This document shows positions 46,501 through 56,901 of a DNA stretch of 64,000 bases, piece by piece; the stretch's first letter is position 1, and each line of letters opens with the position of its first letter. The notes beneath the pieces are model-generated. The model made no database searches. It was not told the DNA's origin and saw only the letters and a list, made by a program, of their open reading frames with translations. Where the stretch lies: contig CM077034.1 of NCBI GenBank assembly GCA_039090855.1, forward strand, positions 227,070,701 to 227,134,700, given 5' to 3'. The position numbers and the translations under genes are program-made. This stretch comes from Macrothele yani (Eukaryota > Arthropoda > Arachnida > Araneae > Macrothelidae).

Positions 46501-47480
46501 GGTCTATCTCTCAGACCCTTCCTATCGCTGCTGCGTACCTTGCCCTATCTGCCGTCTCTTGTTCTAACTCCCAGACCCTTCCTATCGCTGCTGCGTACCT
46601 TGTTCTATCCGCCGTAACTTGGTCTATCTCTCAGACCCTTCCTATGGCTGCTGCGTACTTTGTTCTATCTCCTAGACCCTTCCTATCGCTGCTGTGTACT
46701 TGTTCTATCCGCCGTAACTTGGTCTATCTCGCAGACCCTTCCTATCGCTGCTGCGTACTTTGTTCTATCTCCTAGACCCTTCCTATCGCTGCTGCGTACT
46801 TTGTTCTATCTCCTAGACCCTTCCTATCGCTGCTGCGTACCTTGTTCTATCCGCCGTAACTTGGTCTATCTCGCAGACCCTTCCTATCGTTGCTGCGTAC
46901 TTTGTTCTATCTCCCAGACCCGTTCTATCGCTGCTGTGTACCTTGTTCTACCTCCCAGACCCTTCATATCGCTGCCGCGTACCTTGTCCTATCTGCCGTC
47001 CCTTGTTCTAACTCCCAGACTCTTCCTATCGCTGTTGTGTACCTTGTTCTATCTCTCAGACCCGTTCTATCGCTGCTGCGTACCTTGTTCTATCTCGCAG
47101 ACCCTTCCTATCGCTGCTGCGTACCTTGTTCCATCCGCCATACCTTGTTCTATCTCCCAGACCCTTTCTATCGCTGCTGCGTACCTTGTTCTATCTCGCA
47201 GACCCTTCCTATCGCTGCTGTGTACCTTGTTCTACCTCCCAGACCCTTCATATCGCTGCTGCGTACCTTGTCCTATCTGCCGTCCCTTGTTCTAACTCCC
47301 AGACTCTTCCTATCGCTGTTGTGTACCTTGTTCTATCTCTCAGACCCGTTCTATCGCTGCTGCGTACCTTGTTCTATCCGCCGTACCTTGTTCTATCTCC
47401 CAGACCCTTTCTATCGCTGCTGCGTACCTTGTTCTATCTCGCAGACCCTTCCTATCGCTGCGGCGTACCTTTTTCTATCC
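37546..47480. repeat. 60/120-bp minisatellite, about 10 kb, derived from the Tc1 linker
   Basis: About 165 units of 60 bp composed of a 41-bp and a 19-bp submodule that share ACAAGGTACG on the minus strand; in the plus orientation TATCGCTGCTGCGTACCTTG and TCTATCCGCCGTACCTTGT alternate. In much of 40-46 kb the units alternate two variants, giving a 120-bp higher-order unit. On the minus strand the unit spells I-E-Q-G-T-Q-Q-R-stop-E-G-S-G, which matches the transposase at both edges (WWRRIEKGTPQR-stop-EGS on the right, R-stop-EGSGRRIRTTERE on the left). Plus-strand frames of up to 744 codons result from the unit being a multiple of three. Confidence 0.93.
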
Positions 47481-47635
47481 GCCGCCACCAACAGGTTGCT
47501 ATCTCGATATCCGCACGAACAGGTATGGCGCACAATACGGCGATAAGACCATCCCGTTTCCCGGAAGCCGACGGTGCAGCCCCTCTCGAACTCGTCCAGC
47601 TGCTCGAATTGCTTTCGAACTTTTCTCCGAGGCAT
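47481..47635 (-). pseudogene. Tc1-like transposase, N-terminal part (split gene)
   Basis: ATG at 47635-47633 gives MPRRKVRKQFEQLDEFERGC then TVGFRETGWSYRRIVRHTC, a typical Tc1 N-terminus with the first helix-turn-helix. After a one-base frame change it continues IEIATCWWRRIEKGTPQR into the first unit of the minisatellite. The rest of the protein is at 36860-37545. Confidence 0.85.
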
Positions 47636-48239
47636 ACTTCACTTGCAAAGGATGCAACCAACACAACAGCACGAGTCAGAATGGAAAACACCCAAGAAGA
47701 AGAACAATTCCTAGCTTAGATTGAGAGACCAGAACCCACAGTGCTATGCGCCTTTATCGCAGGTGAAAGTGAAAATAAGAGAATTGGGAACACATTGCCC
47801 CGATAGTGTAGCACGAAAGAAAAGTACAGAAAAATTAGAGCGGAAGGAGTATACGGTTTCGCGTTAGGTAGTGAAGTTGTAAGCTGCCTTACGTACTTAC
47901 CTGCAACAACAAGCTATTCCGAGTAATATCTCTCCCCGCAGAAAAATGTCCGGTAAGCACCGCTCCCACAGATGAGTACAGGGGAGAAGGAGGGGAAGGA
48001 CATGGGAAGGAGGGAACCTGAAATAAAAAGACATCACAATTGCTCAGTTTCCCTCTTGGAGTCGGCTATTTGCTCCGTTACTCAGCAGCCAATTAGAGAA
48101 AAGATTTTTTCCCATTGGTTGAAAATGTTTTTCTCAGGTTTACTTTTGCTGATTCTTGCCTGTCATGGTGAGAGTAACCATAGCTGAGGTTGGTGTTAAC
48201 ACAAGTTTCCGCCGATTGAGGTTTAAGTTACTCATTTTG
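47636..48239 (+). other. Unassigned region with a candidate signal-peptide exon
   Basis: Mostly unrecognised. It includes the 5' flank of the split Tc1 element (end not located), AT-rich sequence, and at 48070-48167 CCAAT-type motifs (GCCAATTAG, CATTGG) upstream of a short hydrophobic reading frame described separately. A small hairpin GTTACTCA/TGAGTAAC lies near 48230. Confidence 0.4.
48125..48167 (+). CDS. Candidate first exon encoding a signal peptide (weak)
   Basis: ATG at 48125 with A at -3, encoding MFFSGLLLLILACH, a short hydrophobic peptide with a cysteine as in secretory signal sequences. It is followed directly by GGTGAGAGT, so an exon ending at 48167 would have a good splice donor (GTGAGAGT). 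If real, the next exon would lie downstream beyond the 331-bp array. Without a second exon this is only a possibility; short frames of this kind occur by chance. Confidence 0.2.
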
Positions 48240-50930
48240 AGTAACCAACAGAAAAAAAAAAAAAAAAACAAGAAAGTTGACACCGAATTTTCGAGTGTAA
48301 TCAGCACGTCTCTTGAATCCGTTCTGACGCAAATTAAATTTATCAAAGCTATTCAAAGTCAATGGAACCGGTATGGAAAACAATAGATCTGACCAAAGAA
48401 AGAAGATTTTCAATCGGGTTTTTAATCCCTCAGATATTGCTGTAAACGGAATCGTGAGCTTACGAACTCTTAGAAACAGAGATATCGACAAAAATAAGAT
48501 GTGACTTTCCGTCCCCTGGTGGGAAAACCATGCATTATTTTAGGAAGAGAGTATTCTCAACAGTTTTTCCATATGAGCGGTATCGGTCTAAGAAAAAAAC
48601 AAGAAAGATGACACCGAATTTTCGAGTGTAATAAGCACGTCTCTTGAATCCGTTCTGACGCAAATTAAATTTATCAAAGCTATTCAAAGTCAATGGAACC
48701 GGTATGGAAAACAATAGATCTGACAAAAGAAAGAAGATTTTCAATCGGGTTTTTAATCCCTCAGATATTGCTGTAAACGGAATCGTGAGCTCACGAACTC
48801 TTAGAGACAGAAGAGATATCGACAAAAACAAGATGTGACTTTACGTCCCCTGGTGGGAAAACCATGCATTATTTTAGGAAGAAAGTATTCTCAAAAGGTT
48901 TATCCATATAATCGGTATCGTTCTAAGAAAACAAACAAGAAAGATGACACCGAATTTTCGCGTGTAATAAGCACGTCTCTTGAATCCGTTCTGACGCAAA
49001 TTAAATTTATCAAAGCTATTCAAAGTCAATGGAACCGGTATGGAAAACAATAGATCTGACAAAAGAAAGAAGATTTTCAATCGGGTTTTTAATCCCTCAG
49101 ATATTGCTGTCAACGGAATCGTGAGCTTACGAACTCTTAGAAACAGAGATATCGACAAAAATAAGATGTGACTTTCCGTCCCCTGGTGAGAAAACCATGC
49201 ATTATTTTAGGAAGAAAGTATTCTCAACAGTTTTTCCATATGAGCGGTATCGTTCTAAGAAAAAAAACAAGAAAGATGACACCGAATTTTCGGGTGTAAT
49301 CAGCACGTCTCTTGAATCCGTTCTGACGCAAATTAAATTTATCAAAGCTATTCAAAGTCAATGGAACCGGTATGGAAAACAATAGATCTGACAAAAGAAA
49401 GAAGATTTTCAATCGGGTTTTTAATCCCTCAGATATTGCTGTAAACGGAATCGTGAGCTTAAGAACTCTTAGAAACAGAGATATCCACAAATATAAGATG
49501 TGACTTTACGTCCCCTGGTGGGAAAACCATGCATTATTTTAGGAAGAGAGTATTCTCAACAGTTTTTCCATATGAGCGGTATCGTTCTAAGAAAAAAACA
49601 AGAAAGATGACACCGAATTTTCGGGTGTAATAAGCACGTCTTTTGAATCCGTTCTGACGCAAATTAAATTTATCAAAGCTATTCAAAGTCAATGGAACCG
49701 GTATGGAAAACAATAGATCTGACAAAAGAAAGAAGATTTTCAATCGGGTTTTTAATCACTCAGATATTGCTGTAAACGGAATCGTGAGCTTAAGAACTCT
49801 TAGAAACAGAGATATCCACAAATATAAGATGTGACTTTACGTCCCCTGGTGGGAAAACCATGCATTATTTTAGGAAGAAAGTATTCTCAAAATTTTCCAT
49901 ATGAGCGGTATCGGTCTAAGAAAAAAACAAGAAAGATGACACCGAATTTTCGAGTGTAATAAGCACGTCTCTTGAATCCGTTCTGACGCAAATTAAATTT
50001 ATCAAAGCTATTCAAAGTCAATGGAACCGGTATGGAAAACAATAGATCTGACCAAAGAAAGAAGCTTTTCAATCGGGGTTTTAATCCCTCAGATATTGCT
50101 GTAAACGGAATCGTGAGCTTACGAACTCTTAGAAACAGAGATATCGACAAAAATAAGATGTGACTTCACGTCCCCTGGTGGGAAAACCATGCATTATTTT
50201 AGGAAGAAAGTATTCTCAAAATTTTTCATATGAGCGGTATCGGTCTAAGAAAAAAAACAAGAAAGATGACACCGAATTTTCGAGTGTAATAAGCACGTCT
50301 TTTGAATCCGTTCTGACGCAAATTAAATTTATCAAAGCTATTCAAAGTCAATGGAACCGGTATGGAAAACAATAGATCTGACCAAAGAAAGAAGATTTTC
50401 AATCGGGTTTTTAATCCCTCAGATATTGCTGTAAACGGAATCGTGAGCTTACGAACTCTTAGAAACAGAGATATTGACAAATATAAGATGTGATTTTACG
50501 TCCCCTGGTGGGAAAACCATGCATTATTTTAGGAAGAAAGTATTCTCAACAGTTTTTCCATATGAGCGGTATCGTTCTAAGAAAACAAACAAGAAAGATG
50601 ACACCGAATTTTCGCGTGTAATAAGCACGTCTCTTGAATCCGTTCTGACGCAAATTAAATTTATCAAAGCTATTCAAAGTCAATGGAACCGGTATGGAAA
50701 ACAATAGATCTGACCAAAGAAAGAAGATTTTCAATCGGGTTTTTAATCCCTCAGATATTGCTGTAAACGGAATCGTGAGCTTACGAACTCTTAGAAACAG
50801 AGATATCGACAAAAATAAGATGTGACTTTACGTCCCCTGGTGGGAAAACCATGCATTATTTTAGGAAGAAAGTATTCTCAAAAGGTTTATCCATATAATC
50901 GGTATCGGTCGAAGAAAAAAATTAGTCGAG
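48240..50930. repeat. 331-bp tandem array, eight copies
   Basis: CACCGAATTTTCG recurs at 48281, 48612, 48948, 49280, 49610, 49938, 50270 and 50602 (spacing 328-336). Units include GTCCCCTGGTGGGAAAACC, a variable A-rich stretch and CAATGGAACCGGTATGG. Short frames on both strands are by-products. The array grades on its right into an older diverged array with the same motif order. Confidence 0.9.
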
Positions 50931-52258
50931 TTTTCATGAGCCCAGTTTTTGCAACAAATACTTCAGAAGCAGAAATTAACACTTATGACCCCTGGTGGCC
51001 AAACTATTCTTTACCAAACATTAGAAAATATGTAAAAAATATTTTCCATCAGGTCTTGTATGCGATACAGGAAGAATTTTTCAAATCAGAGTTTTAGCAG
51101 AAATAACGCAGAAAACGCAATTTACCTTTGTGTCCCCTAATGAAAAGTGTATGATTTACTTGGAAATTTTTAATTTATAGGAAAAAACATTTCGCATCGG
51201 AAACACTATCCAACAAAGAAGGAATTTTTCAAATCGTACTCTTAGAAGTAGAGATATTGACAAAAATAAGATATACATCTACGCCCCCTGGCGTAGAAAC
51301 TATGCATTTTTTCAAGAAGAAAATTTTCCTAAAAGGTTTGTCAACATGAGTAGTATCGGTCAACAAACGACGTTTTTTTTCAATCGAGAATTTAGAAGCT
51401 CATATTTTGCTGCAAATTCAACAGAAGCGGAAATTAAGATTTACGCCCCCTGGTGGCCAAACAATTTTTTTTACAAAAATTAGAAGTTATGTGCAAAGGA
51501 TTTCCCATGAGGAGCTGTATCCGGTGCAGAAAGAATTTTTCAAATCGGAGATTTAGAAGCAGAGATATAGGGGGAAACGCAATTTACCGCTACGCCCCCT
51601 AGCGGAAAGTCTATGAATTACTTGAAAATTTTGAAATTATATGAAAAACATGTCACACGGAAAACACTATCCAACAAAGAAGGAGTTTTTAAAATCGGGC
51701 TCCTAGAAGTAGAGATATTGACAAAAATAAGATGTGCATCTACGCCCCCTGGCGGAGTAACAGTGGAATATTTTAAGAAGAAAACATTCCGAAAAGGTTT
51801 ATCGATGTGAGTGGCATCAGTCCACGAAAGAATTTTTTAATCGATATTTTAGAAGCTACGATTTTATGGCAAATACGTCAGAAGCGGAAATTAACACTTA
51901 CGCCCCCTGGTGCCCAAAGTATTCTTTACCAAAAATTTTGAATTATATGCAAAAGATTTTCCATCAGGAGATGTATCCGCTGAAGAAAAAAATTTTCAAA
52001 TCGGAGTTTTAGAAGAAGAGTTATGGGGGAAAATGTAATTTACTTTTACGCCCCCTAGCGGAAAATCTATGCGTAATTTGAAAAAAAGTAACTATATCTA
52101 AAATGCTTTTCGACATAAATGGAATCGAAAGATATAATTTTTTTTTACAATCGGATGTTTAGAAGCAATTATGTGGAATAAAACGTATTTTTGAATTCGA
52201 CATCATCTGCATTTACGCCCTCTTCCGGCGAAATTGTACATCGTAAAAAAAAAAACGA
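50931..52258. repeat. Diverged tandem array of about 155-bp units with a CTCF-like motif
   Basis: Imperfect repeats in which ACGCCCCCTGGTGG-like blocks recur at about 50984, 51281, 51441, 51591, 51741, 51900, 52048 and 52214, along with TTTTTCAAATCGG and TTAGAAGCAGAGATAT. The best block, TTACGCCCCCTGGTGGCCA at 51441-51459, is close to the reverse complement of the vertebrate CTCF consensus. The 331-bp array looks like a recently amplified two-unit piece of this older array. The Penelope-like element inserted at its right end; related sequence resumes at 56375. Confidence 0.75.
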
Positions 52259-52619
52259 AATAAAGGATCATCCATAGGAAGTCGATTTATCGTGCTGAAG
52301 GATATTAAGAACGCAGTTTTGCCGTCTTTACACGATTTAGAAAAATTACGGTTAAAATGATATATACATGAGCACTTTCAAGTCCAGTGTGGACCCGTCA
52401 TCAGATGCTGTGGTTGCACTATGCCCTGGGAGGGTATATATTATGTAGTACGCACACTGACGAAATAGTGTGTTTTGGCATGCGCATGCTCACTACATAA
52501 TCATGTCGTTTCATTTAGAGCAGCCGGTATTGTCTCTTTCGTTGTAATAGTTACAGAGTAGTTTCCATGGCAACGGTATAATGATAGGGGTATCGTCGTT
52601 ACAGCATTCATCCCTATGT

Positions 52620-52905
52620 TTATGTATCAATAGGCTTTCTAACTGGAGGATGGATGAATATGTAGTTGGCGTATGTAACATCGTCCCAGATAGGTTGGTG
52701 TTGACCTTTCAGGCATAGTCTTGAAAGGGCGGTGGAGGTCGAGCATGTTTTAACATTATATCTATGTTCAGAGACACGTAAATTAATATAGCGACGGGTC
52801 GAACCTATGTACGTCTTTTCGGTTACGTCAGCATTCGTAGCTTTTAGTGGGATTGCGTATACACCGAATTTGGAATCATGTGGAATCCGATCCCTGTCAT
52901 TTTTA
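52620..52905 (-). pseudogene. Penelope GIY-YIG endonuclease, left arm
   Basis: Minus-strand frame ending at 52620-52622, with SKFGVYAIPLK (the GIY position is GVY) and KTYIGSTRRYINLRVSEHRY (YIG, the catalytic arginine region and EH). GIY-YIG nucleases nick target DNA to prime Penelope reverse transcription. This domain is open, but it is disconnected from its RT by the LINE insertion and a frame change upstream. Confidence 0.78.
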
Positions 52906-53052
52906 ATATGGGCGAGAATGTTGCACGTTTTTTATGCCAAAAATCAAAATTAAGTGGACTACATGCGTTTTTTAGGATATTTGTGACAGCAGGGATGCAT
53001 GGTAGTTTGCCGACATATGAAGGGCTTGGTATCGTTCTTGCTAATGTTGAGT

Positions 53053-53861
53053 CGTCATGATCATCATCATTGTCAACCATTATCAATCCACTGCTGGACG
53101 AAGGTCTCCCCAAGTTTCCTCCACAACGGTCTGTCTTGTGCCAGTCTCCTCCATGTCACCCCTGCATACTTTCGAATTTCATCCACCCATCTCCCATGTG
53201 GTCTTCTTCTGGGTCTTTTCCTGTCCCTTGGAATCCAATCTAAAATTTCGGCTGTGTCTGTCCTTCTGGCAGTATGTCCAGCCCATTGCCATTTCAGGGA
53301 TTTAACTCTGATCATGATGTCTTTCACTCTTGTCATTTTTCTGATCCACGAGTTCTTATCTCTCCTGGTTACACCAAGCATGCACCTCTCCATGCTGCTT
53401 TGAGTTGTCTGCAGCCTTTGTATGTCTCTTTTAGTTAAGGTCCACGTCTCTGCTCCATACGTAAGCACTGGAAGGATGCATTGATCAAACACTTTTCTTT
53501 TAAGACATAATGGCATATTGCTCCTGAAAATTATGCTGTTTCTTCCAAAAGCTCTCCAGGCAAGTTTTGTACGCCGATTAATTTCTTCACCAATGTGACC
53601 CTCACTTGATATCTGCTGTCCAAGATAAACGTACGTGTCTGTTATCTCCAGTTTTTCTCCATCAATCGATAAATCTTCATTTCTTGTAAAAGCATTGAAC
53701 ATCACTTTTGTCTTCTGAAAGTTCATTTTTAATCCCACTTCTTTACTCTTGTCAGCAAGTTCCTGGATCATACTCTGCAGCTCTGATGGGGTAGTTGCAA
53801 AAATGACTACGTCATCAGCAAAACGAAGGTGGGTTAGATAATCTCCATTAATCTTTATCCC
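53053..53861 (-). pseudogene. Nested RTE-like LINE fragment, left arm
   Basis: Reads RFADDVVIFATTPSELQSM (FADD catalytic motif), LKMNFQKTKVMFNAF, YLGQQISSEGHIGEEINRRT, KRKVFDQCILPVLTYGAETW and ends GETFVQQWIDNG followed by a TGATGATGATCATG tail, as in RTE/BovB-type LINEs. It is open for 232 codons from the ATG at 53771 and further upstream to the 5' truncation at 53861. A 6-bp repeat TTGAGT borders it (53047-53052 and 53862-53867). The RT is incomplete at its N-terminus and has no endonuclease domain. Confidence 0.85.
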
Positions 53862-53867
53862 CTTGAG

Positions 53868-54280
53868 TATGATGCATTAAAGACACGGCGCATTATGGAA
53901 TTAACTGTGGTAGATGGATAATTATATAATGTTGCAATATCCATAATTTTTGCAACTTCTAAGTCTCTTTGATCGGTTGAGGATGAATGTGTAACTGCTC
54001 GGTGAAACATAAAGTGAAGGGCTCAGAGTTTTTGCCTGAGAATGTGGTAGGAGTTATAGGGAATCATAGAATATTGTTGTAGTTGGTTTTCTATAAACAG
54101 AGTGAGTTACTTCGTTCGTATTAGGGTTTCTTTCCAACAAGATGTCCAGATAGGGTAATGCATAATTGGTCTCGAATTCTGTGGAAAATTTTATGGAACT
54201 GTATTTTGTAGACAACAAGCTGGTGAATTCGGTAAGGCTTTCAAGGGTGGACTGCCAAAACAATATCACATCATCCACGT
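53868..54280 (-). pseudogene. Penelope-type reverse transcriptase fragment, left arm
   Basis: Minus strand from the palindrome centre: VDDVILFWQSTLESLTEF, YALPYLDILLERNPNTNEVT, SVYRKPTTTI, then a frameshift (a T-insertion-type change relative to the right arm) before the LINE insertion. The N-terminal RT motifs are absent because the palindrome starts at YVDD. Confidence 0.8.
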
Positions 54281-54390
54281 GAGATACGTGGATTTCTACC
54301 TGAGATACGTGGATTTCTACCTGAGATACGTGGATTTCTACCTGAGATACGCGGATTTCTACCTGAGATACGTGGATTTCTACCTGAGAT
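54281..54390 (+). repeat. 21-bp minisatellite at the palindrome centre
   Basis: About five copies of a 21-bp unit GAGATACGTGGATTTCTACCT. In frame with the right-arm RT it encodes repeated RYVDFYL ahead of the true RYVDD catalytic motif, so the repeat is a multiplication of the codons around the RT active site. Confidence 0.88.
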
Positions 54391-54807
54391 ACGTGGATGA
54401 TGTGATATTGTTTTGGCAGTCCACCCTTGAAAGCCTTACCGAATTCACCAGCTTGTTGTCTACAAAATACAGTTCCATAAAATTTTCCACAGAATTCGAG
54501 ACCAATTATGCATTACCCTATCTGGACATCTTGTTGGAAAGAAACCCTAATACGAACGAAGTAACTCACTCTGTTTATAGAAAACCAACTGCAACAATAT
54601 CTATGATTCCCTATAACTCCTACCACCCTCTCAGGCAAAAACTCTCAGCCCTACACTTTATGTTTCACCGAGCAGTTACACATTCATCCTCAACCGATCA
54701 AAGAGACCTAGAAGTTGCAAAAATTATGGATATTGTAACATTATATAATTATCCATCTACCACAGTTAATTCCATAATTCGCCGTGTCTTTAATGCATCA
54801 TACTCAA
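54391..54807 (+). pseudogene. Penelope-type reverse transcriptase fragment, right arm
   Basis: The open frame covering 54282-54815 includes the RYVDFYL repeats, then RYVDDVILFWQSTLESLTEF, ALPYLDILLERNPNTNEV, HSVYRKPTATIS and YPSTTVNSIIRRVFNASYS. It covers palm and thumb from motif C onward; upstream fingers and palm motifs are missing. It is interrupted at 54808 by the LINE fragment. Confidence 0.85.
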
Positions 54808-55615
54808 GGGGATAAAGATTAATGGAGATTATCTAACCCACCTTCGTTTTGCTGATGACGTAGTCATTTTTGCAACTACCCCATCAGAGCTGCAGAGTAT
54901 GATCCAGGAACTTGCTGACAACAGTAAAGAAGTGGGATTAAAATGAACTTTCAGAAGACAAAAGTGATGTTCAATGCTTTTACAAGAAATGAAGATTTAC
55001 GATTGATGGAGAAAAACTGGAGATAACAGACACGTACGTTTATCTTGGACAGCAGATATCAAGTGAGGGTCACATTGATGAAGAAATTAATCTGCGTACA
55101 AAACTTGCCTGGAGAGCTTTTGGAAGAAACAGCATAATTTTCAAGAGCAATATGCCATTATGTCTTAAAAGAAAAGTGTTTGATCAATGCATCCTTCCAG
55201 TGCTTACGTATGGTGCAGAGACGTGGACCTTAACTAAAAGAGACATACAAAGGCTGCAGACAACTCAAAGCAGCATGGAGAGGTGCATGCTTGGTGTAAC
55301 CAGGAGAGATAAGAACTCGTGGATCAGAAAAATGACAAGAGTGAAAGACATCATGATCAGAGTTAAATCCCTGAAATGGCAATGGGCTGGACATACTGCC
55401 AGAAGGACAGACACAGCCGAAATTTTAGATTGGATTCCAAGGGACAGGAAAAGACCCAGAAGAAGGCCACATGGGAGATGGGTGGATGAAATTCGAAAGT
55501 ATGCAGGGGTGACATGGAGGAGACTGGCACAAGACAGACCGTTGTGGAGGAAACTTGGGGAGACCTTCGTCCAGCAGTGGATTGATAATGGTTGACAATG
55601 ATGATGATCATGACG
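54808..55615 (+). pseudogene. Nested RTE-like LINE fragment, right arm
   Basis: The mirror copy of 53053-53861, from GGGATAAAGATTAATGGAGA to ATGATGATCATGACG, bordered by ACTCAA at 54802-54807 and 55616-55621. It differs from the left copy by small indels (for example one A fewer at AAAATGAACTTTC near 54945), so only the C-terminal 147 codons (55152-55595) remain open. Confidence 0.85.
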
Positions 55616-55719
55616 ACTCAACATTAGCAAGAACGATACCAAGCACTTCATATGTCGGCAAACTACCATACATCCCTGCTGTCACAAATATCCTAAAAAC
55701 GCATGTAGTCCACTTAATT

Positions 55720-56047
55720 TTGATTTTTGGCATAAAAAACGTGCAACATTCTCGCCCATATTAAAAATGACAGTAATCGGATTATCCATGATTCCAAATT
55801 CGGTGTATACGCAATCCCACTAAAAGCTACGAATGCTGACGTAACCGAAAAGACGTACATAGGTTCGACCCGTCGCTATATTAATTTACGTGTCTCTGAA
55901 CATAGATATAATGTTAAAACATGCTCGACCTCCACCGCCCTTTCAAGACTATGCCTGAAAGGTCAACACCAACCTATCTGGGACGATGTTACATACGCCA
56001 ACTACATATTCATCCATCCTCCAGTTAGAAAGCCTATTGATACATAA
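55720..56047 (+). pseudogene. Penelope GIY-YIG endonuclease, right arm
   Basis: Frame NILAHIKNDSNRIIHDSKFG, VYAIPLKATNADVTEK, TYIGSTRRYINLRVSEHRYN to RKPIDT and a stop at 56045-56047. It shows the GVY and YIG halves, the following arginine helix and EH, as expected for the family. The preceding linker (YVGKLPYIPAVTNILK at about 55650-55705) is in a different frame, so the domain is cut off from the RT. Confidence 0.8.
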
Positions 56048-56374
56048 ACATAGGGATGAATGCTGTAACGACGATACCCCTATCATTATACCGTTGCCAT
56101 GGAAACTACTCTGTAACTATTACAACGAAAGAGACAATACCGGCTGCTCTAAATGAAACGACATGATTATGTAGTGAGCATGCGCATGCCAAAACACACT
56201 ATTTCGTCAGTGTGCGTACTACATAATATATACCCTCCCAGGGCATAGTGCAACCACAGCATCTGATGACGGGTCCACACTGGACTTGAAAGTGCTCATG
56301 TATATATCATTTTAACCGTAATTTTTCTAAATCGTGTAAAGACGGCAAAACTGCGTTCTTAATAAAGGATCATC

Positions 56375-56571
56375 ATTTGCAAAAATTCAAGCTTCCCAAT
56401 GCAAAAAGAATTTTTCAAATCGGACTAAAAATTGCTGAGATATCGTGGGTACAGGCGGACGGACAAACCGATAACAGAAGCACGATCTTTTTTTACACAA
56501 GACGTGCTAAAAATAAGACCACAATCAAGATTTTTATTTATTATTTAAGGAGACGGTAAAATAAGAGCCAA

Positions 56572-56610
<39 letters not shown>

Positions 56611-56697
56611 CGCAAAACTCCTGATTTCCAATTCTTGTTTTCTTCACATGTGTGAAGAATTCCTTCGCTCTAGTCCTAGTTATTTCTAATTTTTATT
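56375..56697. other. Remnant of the diverged array plus a poly(T) tract
   Basis: Begins with TTTTTCAAATCGGAC, matching the array left of the Penelope-like element, then a GGCGGACGGACAAACCGA motif. A run of about 33 T at 56577-56610 is probably the poly(A) tail of a minus-strand retroposed sequence whose body is only about 85 bp. No gene. Confidence 0.55.
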
Positions 56698-56733
<36 letters not shown>

Positions 56734-56899
56734 GAAGTACAACTGTGAATTGGATTCTTTTCAGGAATTTTATTTAAAATAGCTTTCGGCCTTTTAAATT
56801 TGTCAGTATCATTGACAACATAACTAAGGCCCTCCCTGAAAAGAGGATTGGGATTTTCCTCAGCTTTTTCGTAATACCTCTCAGCTAGATCATACATAG
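56698..56899 (-). pseudogene. Jockey-like LINE ORF2 C-terminus and 3' end
   Basis: The minus strand reads MYDLAERYYEKAEENPNPLF then KRPKAILNKIPEKNP, matching the AxRFYExxxxHPNPL style C-terminus of Jockey-clade ORF2 proteins. An AATAAA (minus strand, about 56773) precedes a poly(A) of about 34 (56698-56732). The upstream part of the same protein is at 58288-58445, beyond Tc1 element B2. Confidence 0.7.
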
Positions 56900-56901
56900 T
56901 A

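Larger units (their letters stand above)
52259..56374. mobile_element. Palindromic Penelope-like element with nested LINE fragments
   Basis: Two inverted arms, 52303-54280 and 54391-56364, each about 1.97 kb and nearly identical, meet at a 110-bp minisatellite spacer. Each arm codes outward: reverse transcriptase with YVDD, a nested RTE-like LINE fragment, then a GIY-YIG endonuclease. A perfect 14-bp direct repeat AATAAAGGATCATC flanks the whole structure (52259-52272 and 56361-56374), consistent with a target duplication. The combination of RT with LPYLDILLERN and VYRKPT motifs and a GIY-YIG domain is the Penelope signature. Confidence 0.85.

Noticed and set aside
27884..47480. Assembly artefact as the explanation for the long arrays
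   Set aside because: It cannot be excluded from sequence alone, but unit variants, higher-order patterns and distinct edges argue for real arrays; copy numbers may still be inaccurate.
37467..47720. Very long plus-strand open frames (744, 653, 499 codons) rich in Cys, Tyr and Pro with LPDPSYRCCVPCSIRR repeats
   Set aside because: The 60-bp unit is a multiple of three and lacks stops in these frames, so any array of it stays open. The unit derives from the opposite strand of a transposase linker. There is no start context, domain or non-repeat flank.
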